DNA of 64,000 bases. Source: G963662655 sp963665015 (GTDB lineage Bacteria; Cloacimonadota; Cloacimonadia; Cloacimonadales; JAIOQZ01). How positions within the stretch are numbered: position 1 is the first letter of the stretch; every line of letters begins with the position of its first letter. Below the pieces are notes generated by a model. The model was not told the origin of the DNA. It did not search any database and was given only the letters and a program-made list of their open reading frames with translations. Below are positions 54,023 through 62,400 of the stretch, in pieces. The position numbers and the translations under genes were made by a program. The stretch is from contig CAXXSY010000004.1 in assembly GCA_963665015.2 (NCBI GenBank), forward strand, positions 310,001-374,000, read 5' to 3'.

Positions 54023-54094
54023 TGATTTCATGGAAAATGGGGGAGATGATACTACGATTCTATCTCTCGGAACATGAATCATCATCGTTAATCC

Positions 54095-54100
54095 TTGACA
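54095..54100 (+). promoter_or_regulatory. Likely -35 box of the rfbFG operon
   Basis: TTGACA 65 nt before the TTG start at 54160; no clear -10. A second TTGACA on the other strand at 54017 serves the divergent gene. Confidence 0.35.
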
Positions 54101-54159
54101 AATCAAACCGCGATTGGAGAGTTCACGATGGAACAATATCAGCGAGCGAGGAGCGCGGT

Positions 54160-54930
54160 TTGAAGACGATTATTCTTGCCGGAGGTTACGGCACGCGTTT
54201 GGGAAACATCACCGAGGCGATCCCGAAGCCGATGGTCAAAGTCGGCAACTATCCCATCCTGTGGCACATCCTGAAAATCTACGATCACTACGGCTACAAC
54301 GACTTCATTTTCAGCCTGGGCTACAAGGCGGAGGTGATCAAGCAGTACTTTTTCAGCAACCAGATATACAACAACGATTTTTCCATCGATCTGGGTTCGG
54401 GCAAGATCGAGATCCACAATCGCTACCACGAGTTGAACTGGAAGGTGACGCTGGTCGATACCGGACTGGACGCACTCAAGGGCGCTCGCATCAAACGTCT
54501 GGAGCCGTATCTGGACGACGTGAACATGGTCACCTACGGCGACGGCGTGTCCGATATCGATATCACAAAGCTGGTGGCGTTCCACCGGTCGCACGGCAGG
54601 ATCCTGACCGTCAGTGGCGTGCACCCACCGGCACGGTTCGGCGCCATGATCGAGAAGGACGGTCGTGTGATCTCGTTCGAGGAAAAGACGCGCTCTTCGG
54701 AGGGGTATATCAACGGCGGCTTTATGGTGTTCAACCGCGAGCTGCTCGACTACCTGACCGAGGACGAAAAATGCGACCTCGAGATCGGACCCATGGACGA
54801 GCTGGTGGCCGCGGAACAGGTGATGGTCTATAAGCACGACGGCAACTGGGAATGCCTGGACACGGAGCGCGACCTGGTGCACCTGAACCGGCTGTGGAAG
54901 TCGGATCGCGCCTTCTGGAAAGTATGGTAG
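54160..54930 (+). CDS. rfbF: Glucose-1-phosphate cytidylyltransferase
   Basis: Makes CDP-glucose from CTP and glucose-1-phosphate. Start assigned to TTG 54160 because GAGGAG lies exactly 6 nt upstream and it gives the family N-terminus (KTIILAGGYGTRLGNITEAI); ATG codons further upstream only add non-conserved residues. 256 residues, the usual size (about 257). Family words: PKPMVKVGNYPILWHILKIY, VTYGDGVSDIDI, VHPPARFGAMIEKDG, FEEKTRSSEGYINGGFMVFN and the C-terminal WECLDTERD. Followed by rfbG at 24 nt. Confidence 0.94.
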   Translation: MKTIILAGGYGTRLGNITEAIPKPMVKVGNYPILWHILKIYDHYGYNDFIFSLGYKAEVIKQYFFSNQIYNNDFSIDLGSGKIEIHNRYHELNWKVTLVDTGLDALKGARIKRLEPYLDDVNMVTYGDGVSDIDITKLVAFHRSHGRILTVSGVHPPARFGAMIEKDGRVISFEEKTRSSEGYINGGFMVFNRELLDYLTEDEKCDLEIGPMDELVAAEQVMVYKHDGNWECLDTERDLVHLNRLWKSDRAFWKVW

Positions 54931-54954
54931 ATTCAGCTTGAAAGGATACTGCGT

Positions 54955-56022
54955 ATGATCACATTCGACCAAGCCTTCAAGGGCAAACGGGTACTGGTTA
55001 CCGGGCACACCGGCTTCAAGGGATCGTGGCTGAGTCTGTGGCTGCACGAGATCGGCGCGGACGTCCATGGCTACGCGCTGGAACCGCGAACAAAGGAAGA
55101 CCACTTCGTTACATGCAACCTCGAATCGAAGATCCGGCACTGCATTGGCGATATCCGGGATTGCGCGCATCTCGAACGGGTATTCAGCGAATTCCAGCCC
55201 GAGATCGTGTTTCACCTCGCCGCACAGCCCATCGTGCTGCAATCGTACGAAGAGCCGCGCGAAACCATCGAGACCAACGTCATGGGTACGATCAACCTGC
55301 TCGAGTGCTGCCGGACGACCGCCTCCGTCGAGACCGTCCTCGTGATCACCTCCGACAAATGCTACGAAAACCGTGAGCAAATCTGGGGTTATCGTGAAGA
55401 CGATCCGCTGGGCGGAAGGGATCCCTACAGCGCCAGTAAGGCGTGCTGTGAAATCCTGAGCCGTTCCTGGCGCGATTCGTTCATGAAAAGCTGGGGCAAG
55501 AACCTCGCCACCGTTCGTGCCGGAAACGTGATCGGCGGCGGCGATTTCCAGGAGTATCGGCTGGTCCCGGACTGCATCCGCAACCTCCGCAAGCACAAAG
55601 CGATTCCCATTCGGTCGCCCTTTTCGACCCGACCGTGGCAGCACGTCCTCGAACCGTTGCACGGCTACCTGAAACTCGCGATGATGCTCCAGAAGGGTAA
55701 CGAGCACCTCGCCGGCGCCTGGAATTTCGGCCCCGATCCCGAGAACTTCGTTACCGTCCAACACCTTGCGGAAACGCTGGTTAAATACTGGGATCACGGC
55801 GAAATCGATGTGAACAGGGCGAATCAGGAAGTGCCGCACGAAGCAGGTCTCCTCTCGCTGGACACGACCAAGGCACGGACGCTGCTGGACTGGAAACCGG
55901 TGCTCGATTTCAACCGGACGATCCAGATGACGGTTGAGTGGTACAAGGAAGAGAATCCCACGGATCAGCTCAGCCTTTACCAGCTTGAACAGTATTGCGA
56001 ATTGCGGGAAGATGAAGAATAA
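54955..56022 (+). CDS. rfbG: CDP-glucose 4,6-dehydratase
   Basis: Converts CDP-glucose to CDP-4-keto-6-deoxyglucose. 355 residues. GKRVLVTGHTGFKGSWLSLW is the diagnostic NAD-binding start, followed by FHLAAQPIVLQSYEEPRET, TSDKCYENREQIWGYREDD, GGRDPYSASKACCE and RAGNVIGGGDFQEYRLVPD, RPWQHVLEPL. All active-site residues (Asp-Lys in SDK, Tyr and Lys in YSASK) are present. AAAGGA upstream. It overlaps the SDR gene by 11 nt. Confidence 0.95.
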   Translation: MITFDQAFKGKRVLVTGHTGFKGSWLSLWLHEIGADVHGYALEPRTKEDHFVTCNLESKIRHCIGDIRDCAHLERVFSEFQPEIVFHLAAQPIVLQSYEEPRETIETNVMGTINLLECCRTTASVETVLVITSDKCYENREQIWGYREDDPLGGRDPYSASKACCEILSRSWRDSFMKSWGKNLATVRAGNVIGGGDFQEYRLVPDCIRNLRKHKAIPIRSPFSTRPWQHVLEPLHGYLKLAMMLQKGNEHLAGAWNFGPDPENFVTVQHLAETLVKYWDHGEIDVNRANQEVPHEAGLLSLDTTKARTLLDWKPVLDFNRTIQMTVEWYKEENPTDQLSLYQLEQYCELREDEE

Positions 56023-56962
56023 TTCCGTACTGATCACCGGGGTGAACGGCTTCATCGGATCGAGGATCGCCAAACTGCTCATCCAAAGCGGTTACCGCGT
56101 CGTCGGTATCGCACTCGACGACCGATACGACTGGCGAATCCAGCATCTTGGCATCTCTGTCCTCTACGCCGATATCCGGATTGGAGAATACCTCGAAAGC
56201 CTGATCCAGGGCATCCAGCCTGAGATCGTAATCCACACGGCGGCGATGGTCAACACGAGCCGCAACACCGACGTTCTGCCGAAACTCGTTCGAACCAACA
56301 TCAACGGAACCGTCAGCCTCCTGAGCGCATGCGCCAAGTCCGGTTGCAGACTCGTCATCAACACCGGCTCCAGCGACGAATACGGTGATCAAACCGCGCC
56401 ATTCGACGAAGAGATGCGCGAGATGCCGACCTCACCGTACGGAATCTCGAAACTGGCGACGACCCGCTTCGCACGCACGTTTTCACGCTCCAATGGCATG
56501 AACGTCGTCACGGTGCGCCCGTTCCTCGTCTATGGCGAAGCGCAGATTTCGTCCATGCTGATTCCGCAACTGATCATGTCCGCGATCAATCGGAAAAAGC
56601 TCGAGCTCACGCCGGGCGAGCAGACCCGCGATCCGATCCACGTCGATGACCTCGCGCGGGGTTACCTCGCCATCATGGAAAACCCGGAGAAGTTCTCCGC
56701 AGGGGATGTGGTGAATCTGGCATGCGGCGTCGAACATACCGTAAGGGAAATCGCTGAAACCGTCATGGAGCTCGAAGGTGCGCCAAGCGAATTATTCGAT
56801 TTCGGTGCGAAAGAGTACCGCGAAGACGAACCGATGCGATTCTATGCCGATATCGGCAAGATGAAACGCCTGACCGGCTGGCACCCCACAATCGATCTGA
56901 AGTCGGGAATCGAGAGAGCCATCGACTGGTATCGCTTCCACGGTGAGAAGTACAATATGTGA
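56012..56962 (+). CDS. NAD(P)-dependent SDR: candidate CDP-deoxysugar reductase/epimerase
   Basis: 316 residues from ATG 56012, coupled to rfbG by an 11-nt overlap. Extended SDR: VLITGVNGFIGSRIAKLL, IHTAAMVNTSRNTD, INTGSSDEYGDQTAPFDEEM and the YGISK catalytic Tyr/Lys, then VRPFLVYGEAQISSMLIPQL and RDPIHVDDLARGYLAI. Position after rfbFG suggests it reduces or epimerises CDP-4-keto-6-deoxyglucose (RfbJ- or tyvelose-epimerase-like). No rfbH 3-dehydrase is present, so a 6-deoxyhexose rather than a 3,6-dideoxyhexose may be the product (inference). Confidence 0.82.
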   Translation: MKNNSVLITGVNGFIGSRIAKLLIQSGYRVVGIALDDRYDWRIQHLGISVLYADIRIGEYLESLIQGIQPEIVIHTAAMVNTSRNTDVLPKLVRTNINGTVSLLSACAKSGCRLVINTGSSDEYGDQTAPFDEEMREMPTSPYGISKLATTRFARTFSRSNGMNVVTVRPFLVYGEAQISSMLIPQLIMSAINRKKLELTPGEQTRDPIHVDDLARGYLAIMENPEKFSAGDVVNLACGVEHTVREIAETVMELEGAPSELFDFGAKEYREDEPMRFYADIGKMKRLTGWHPTIDLKSGIERAIDWYRFHGEKYNM

Positions 56963-57041
56963 AGCGCTTGGCTGCTCATTCCACCAATTTCATCCCGGTC
57001 AGTCTGATAATGCATTGAACAGTAAATGAATAGAGGATAGC

Positions 57042-58601
57042 ATGGACGGAAAATCGATGTCACCGGAGGAATTGATCGCAAGCCTGCCGTGTCTGAACGG
57101 TTCGGATCGACTCGAGCGTTTGCTGGAAGTCGTGAATAGCCTTTACGGTCGCAGACCGGCCGAAGCATTCGCATTCGCCGAGGAAGGCGAAAAATTGGCC
57201 AGAGAGCTGGGCAATCCTGCCCGGCATTCGCAATTTCTCAATCGAATGGGCATATCGAAGCATTATCAGGGTGAATTCGATGACGCGGTTAAATACTACA
57301 AGGCTTCGGCGGCAATCGCGAAAGAATTCGGTCAGCTTCCGGATGTCGCGATGAACAAGAACAACATCGCGACGATTCTGACCATGCGCGGTGAGTTGGC
57401 GGCGGCGCTCGATATCCTGAACGAAATCCGCGAAGTGTATATCGAGCTGGACGAAAAGGCGCGGATTGCTTCAACCTACAACAACATGGCGAATATCTAT
57501 CTCAAACTGAGTGCATACGACAAGTGCCTCGACCACCATCTGAAGGCGTTGAAAATCCGGGAGGAAATCGACGAGAAAGAGGGCATCCTATCATCCTGCG
57601 CAAACATCGGTTCGTATCTGAAGGAAGACAACCCGAAAAAAGCCTTGAAATACCTGAATCGAGCGCTCGACATGATCGATGAAACCGGTGCGTATCGTTT
57701 CCGGGGATTTGTCTTCACGCAGCTTGGTATCACCAAATATCTGGCGGGTGATATGCAGGAGAGCGTCACCGATATCGAGAAGGGAATCGAAGTGATGAAC
57801 GAGACGGGCAATTTGTACGATCAGGTTATGGCATACGATTATCTGTCGGTTATCTCCAAGCAGCGAGAAGACTATGACTTGGCCATGAAATATGTGCAAC
57901 GTTCGCTGGAAATAGCACGAAAAGAGAACATGAACGACTACGTCGTGCGTGAGCTTTGCAATGTCGCGAAGATATTGATGATGATCGATGATGATGATGA
58001 TCGGGTGCAGGAATACATCGACGAGGCATACGCGCTGGCGCAAAAAATCGATAGTAAAAAGGGCATTCTACAGTGCCATGAAATCCAAGCGCTCATCCAT
58101 GAAAATCGGGGCGAATACCAGAAGGCATACGAGACACACAAACTGTTCATGGAGCTCCAGGCGGAGCTGAAAACTCTCGAATTGAATCAGCGAGCGAGAG
58201 ACCTCGAAGTGATCTACTCGGTGGAGAAAAAGGAACAGGAAGCCGAGTTTGTGCGGCAGAAGAATGATGAACTGGCGATGATCAACAACGATCTGCGTAA
58301 GACGAATCTCGCATTGCAGGATGCGCAGGAAGACCTGAGAGAATCGGAGCGGAAAGTAACCGCGCTCGCTATGGCGATCACAGCCAATCACCAGATCAAT
58401 CAGCCACTGATGGTCGCGCAGGGTAGCACCGAACTGCTGAAAATGAGCATCGAGAATCCGACGCCGAAGCAAAAAGACCATTTCGATAAGATACTGGGAT
58501 CCATTGCTTCCATTCAGCAGTTGCTCGAAAAATACTGCAAGCTCGAGAACATCGATTTCGAAGAGTATGTCAACGATACGACGATGGTGACCATCGACTG
58601 A
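57042..58601 (+). CDS. Cytoplasmic TPR protein with orphan DHp domain (H-Q variant)
   Basis: 519 residues, AGAGGA upstream of ATG 57042. No signal peptide. About eight TPR units (30-355), coiled coil (RARDLEVIYSVEKKEQEAEF and on), then the shared DHp: ESERKVTALAMAITANHQ with H450, NQPLM, second helix to ~498, and the tail FEEYVNDTTMVTID (506-519) ending the protein. The residue after the phosphoacceptor is Gln instead of the Glu needed for kinase and phosphatase activity in classic DHp domains. No ATPase. 130 nt upstream of the Cys-rich/cyclase pair. Confidence 0.82.
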   Translation: MDGKSMSPEELIASLPCLNGSDRLERLLEVVNSLYGRRPAEAFAFAEEGEKLARELGNPARHSQFLNRMGISKHYQGEFDDAVKYYKASAAIAKEFGQLPDVAMNKNNIATILTMRGELAAALDILNEIREVYIELDEKARIASTYNNMANIYLKLSAYDKCLDHHLKALKIREEIDEKEGILSSCANIGSYLKEDNPKKALKYLNRALDMIDETGAYRFRGFVFTQLGITKYLAGDMQESVTDIEKGIEVMNETGNLYDQVMAYDYLSVISKQREDYDLAMKYVQRSLEIARKENMNDYVVRELCNVAKILMMIDDDDDRVQEYIDEAYALAQKIDSKKGILQCHEIQALIHENRGEYQKAYETHKLFMELQAELKTLELNQRARDLEVIYSVEKKEQEAEFVRQKNDELAMINNDLRKTNLALQDAQEDLRESERKVTALAMAITANHQINQPLMVAQGSTELLKMSIENPTPKQKDHFDKILGSIASIQQLLEKYCKLENIDFEEYVNDTTMVTID

Positions 58602-58667
58602 TCCGGGAACCGCACCGACAGGAAATTTCATACAGCCCTCTCGATTGCATCCGCACCTTAAATTTCG

Positions 58668-58673
58668 TTGACA
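58668..58673 (+). promoter_or_regulatory. Likely -35 box of the Cys-rich/cyclase operon
   Basis: TTGACA 64 nt before the ATG at 58732; -10 unclear. Confidence 0.4.
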
Positions 58674-58731
58674 CGAATCTTTGGCGGAACAAACTTCAAT
58701 AGAAATGCTCCCGGATACCACGGAGGAATCG

Positions 58732-59406
58732 ATGACGGAAACGAATCCATTTGTCATGCAGTGGCTTGCGAAGCTGGAAAACGCGTTGCGCCTCTATCTG
58801 GATCAGCGGCAAATCAAGCAGTTGATTCCAATCGAGGGCAACCGGGTTCGGGATATTGTCAATCGGATCGAGGAGCTTGTGGGAGCGGAAAAGACCCGGC
58901 AGGTGGTGCTCGAATGCGCGTGCCGGTACCCTGTGGAAGACCTGCAACCTATGCGACAGGCATACGAGAAAACGGGCGATGTCCGAGTCCCGCACCGGAT
59001 GCTTCAGGAGAGCTTTGTCGCCATGCTGCGCAATCAGATGAAGCTCGAAGAGAACATGATCGGGAAGATCGTCGGTCGGGGCTGGGGATCCGCCGGTGTG
59101 CTGGATGGAGAGAGGCTCGTCGCTACCAAGATACCGAAAAGCGGATTTCTGCTCGAATACATGAACGAATCCGACCCGGAGCGAAGAAGAAAGCTTTACT
59201 GCCACTGCCCGTTGATCCGCGACGCGATCGCGAGCGATGTCGAAATCCCGGAGGATTACTGCTATTGCGGCGCGGGATTCTATCGCGGAGTCTGGCAGGA
59301 AATCTTGCAGCGACCGGTGGGCATCCGCATCCTGAAATCGATCGCGAAGGGAGACGACGTTTGCAGCTTCGAGCTCGATCTGTCCCTGCGGGAGAATGAC
59401 AAGTGA
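58732..59406 (+). CDS. Cys-rich protein of unknown function (DUF6144-like)
   Basis: 224 residues from ATG 58732 (GGAGG 5 nt upstream; an upstream in-frame start overlaps the -35 box). N-terminal helical half (MQWLAKLENALRLYLDQRQ, CACRYPVEDLQPMRQAYEKT). C-terminal half with three Cys clusters: RKLYCHCPLIRDAI, EDYCYCGAGFYRGVWQEIL, GDDVCSFELDL. That pattern is like a family of small proteins resembling 4-vinyl-reductase or DUF6144 domains, which bind small hydrophobic ligands or metal; identity is tentative. The stop overlaps the GTG start of the cyclase (4 nt), so a regulatory partner for the cyclase is likely. Confidence 0.6.
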   Translation: MTETNPFVMQWLAKLENALRLYLDQRQIKQLIPIEGNRVRDIVNRIEELVGAEKTRQVVLECACRYPVEDLQPMRQAYEKTGDVRVPHRMLQESFVAMLRNQMKLEENMIGKIVGRGWGSAGVLDGERLVATKIPKSGFLLEYMNESDPERRRKLYCHCPLIRDAIASDVEIPEDYCYCGAGFYRGVWQEILQRPVGIRILKSIAKGDDVCSFELDLSLRENDK

Positions 59407-62400
59407 ACCGCTACGTGCCGTCGTTTGTCGTTCATCAGTACGAGAAGGGTGATTTTGCGGGAAAGTTCTCCGGGTTCGCGCTGTTTCTGGATATCGTCGA
59501 TTTCACCTCGGTGGCGAACGTGTTTCGCAGCCACGGAAAGAAGGGCGCGGAGGAGCTCAGCCGACTGCTGGAGCGCTCACTGTCGTATCCGATCGAGGCG
59601 ATCGAGAACAGCGGCGGCTTCATCGGAGAATTTGCCGGCGACGCATTTCTGGCATTCTTCCCGAAGCAGGACGACATCCTGCCCCTCATCCACGATATCG
59701 GCACCTGGTTCAGCGAAAACGGCAATCTCCAGACCGAGTTCGGCGAATTCAAGATTCGAGTTCGGCTGACGGTAGGCCACGGCGATATCCACTGGCGGAT
59801 ATTCCGCAATCCCTGGCAGTACGAGTATGTGTTTCAGGGCGACGTCATCAAGGAACTCGCTCGTCTGGCATCCTTCAAGAAAGACATGATCTTCAGCAAG
59901 TCCGCCACCGCGTTCATCGGGCTGGACAAGTTCGAGCCGACCGACGTGGGATACGTCCCGCGGGGCAAAGCGAAATTCGAAGCGGCCCTGCATCGAAAAG
60001 AAAAGCACGACACACTGATTCCCGAGGTTTTCATACATGAACGGTTCCGCAAGGACAATCCGGGCAACGAGATACGGGATGCCGCATTCTGCTTTGCAGA
60101 CCTCACCGCCATCGAATCGAACAAGCAGGAGGAGACGATCGAAATCCTCCACGAGATGGCGGACCGCTACGGCGGATTCATCAACAAGCTTGACGCGACA
60201 GACAAGGGGCTGATCGCGCTGATCCTCTTCGGGATGCCGCGAAGCGAGGGCAACACGCTGGAGCGCATCTGCGAATTCTCGCTGGAGACGATGAACCATG
60301 TCCGGGGGATATCGCTGAGCATCAGTTGCGGGAGCGTCTTTGCGGGGTATGTCGGGATCGCCGGAACGCAGGAATACACCGCGTTGGGCTATGCCGTGAA
60401 TCTCGCGGCGCGTCTGGTTGCCCGGGCGAGGCTCGAGGAGACGCTGTGCGATACCTATGTCTGGCAGGAGATGCATGTCCAGTACGACTTCGATTACATG
60501 GGCTCGCTCAACCTGAAGGGATTCTCCACCCCGATCAAATACTACAAGCTGAACCACCAGACCAAGAAGACGGGATGGCGCTTCAAGAGCCGCTTTGTTG
60601 GCCGCGGGGACGAGCTTCGGCAGATCGTCGGGCTCATGGAAGACTGCTGCCGTAACCAAAGCATCAATCTGCTGTACCTGATCGGAGAAGCCGGTATCGG
60701 GAAATCGCGCTTGCTGGAAGAGGCGTTCAAGGATTTCTCGCCGGATCAATACCATAAATTCGTGATCCATTGTGATTCCCTGATCCGCAAGCCGCTCGAA
60801 CCGCTTCGAAAGCTCCTCCGAGGCTACTTCTACTTCAACCCCGAGATGCCGATGGAAACAAGCCGGGCGCTATTCTCGAGCCTGTGGAACGCCCTGTCGG
60901 CAGACCCGAACAAGAAACAGCGCAACGAATCGATCATCGGCTCGCTTCTGGGCTTCGAGTGGGAAGACTCGATCTGGCAGCACATCCCGCCCGACGAACG
61001 CGACCGGGAGCTCAAGGAAGCCTTCGCCTGGTTCATCGCGACGATCGCCTGTCAGAAGCCGGTGATCTTCAATATCGACGACACCCAGTGGATCGATGAG
61101 CGTTCGATCGACTATCTCCGGCACCTGAGCAGGAGCGTCGAAGCCCCGGTGTATCTGGTGTTCTCCAGTCGCTACCTGAACAGGATGGAAGCGCTCGATC
61201 TCGATCTGTCGGCACAGCATACCCTCTCGATCGAACTGGGACAGATGCCGGACGAGGGGTGCACGGAGTTGATCCAGTCGGTGCTGCGTATCCAGGATGT
61301 TCCCCGTGAAACCATCCGCCTTATCCGCGACCACTCCATGGGAAATCCGCTCTTCACCGAACAGCTCGCGGCATTCCTGCAGGAAAACGGCAATCTGGAC
61401 TATCAGGGCAATCTGAAGGGAACCGTCGAATACATCAGCACGTTCGGTATCAGCGACATCATTGGCAGTCGTATCGACCGCATGGACGACTCGGTGCGGG
61501 ACTGCATCTTCTGCGCGAGTGTCCTCGGCATGGAGTTCAACACGGACATCCTGCGGCACATGTACGGCTCCGATATCGACGAGAAACTCCGCATGGGCAA
61601 GACCAACCGTATCTGGCTCGAAGTCTCCCGGACGAGCTATGAGTTCAGCCACATCCTCATCCGGGAAACCGTGTATCAACGCATGCTGAGCGATCGGCAG
61701 ACCAAGCTGCATATCGCTGCCGCCCATGCGATGGAAAAGGTCTTTTCGACAGCCGATAAACTGGAGGAGATCGGCCTGCATTACGAGTATGGCGCTGATA
61801 TCCCACGCGCGATCAGTTACTACGAACGGGCTGCACGTCACAACAAGACAAAGTACGAGCTGGAAAACGCCGCCAAGATTCTCCTCCGCATGATCTCGCT
61901 GTTGCGTACCGAAAAGGAAATCGACGGGAGCGCGATGGCGCGTACGCACGACGAACTCGCCTCGGTCTATTACCTGAAGGGCGATTACGACCACGCGCTG
62001 GAATCGCTGGAAACGGCGCTCGATTTCAGTGAGGATTCGCGCGAGACAGCGATCATCCTCGACAACATGGGCTCGGTCTTCCTGCGCAAGTGCGATTACG
62101 AACGAGCGCTGTCATGTTTCCGGCGATCACAGGATATCCACGCGAAGGTCAGCGGTACCGGCTCACCGGAAGCGGTGGCGCCCTATATAAACATCGCAAA
62201 GGTCTTCAAGGCTAAGGGCGACAGCGAGAAAGCCCTCGAGATATACTTCCGGGCGCTGAAAATTTTTGAGAAGTCCGATAAAGAACGTATCCCTGTCGAT
62301 ATCATCTACCAGAATATCGGGCAGGTCTATTACGCGCGCGGCGAATACGATCAGGCCCTGCACTATTTCCAGATGACCCTGAAACAGCGGGAAAAGCGTT

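Noticed and set aside
54139..56082. Long antisense reading frame (~650 codons) opposite rfbF/rfbG
   Set aside because: Sense-strand products are clear, full-length sugar-nucleotide enzymes; the antisense frame shows no recognisable motif.
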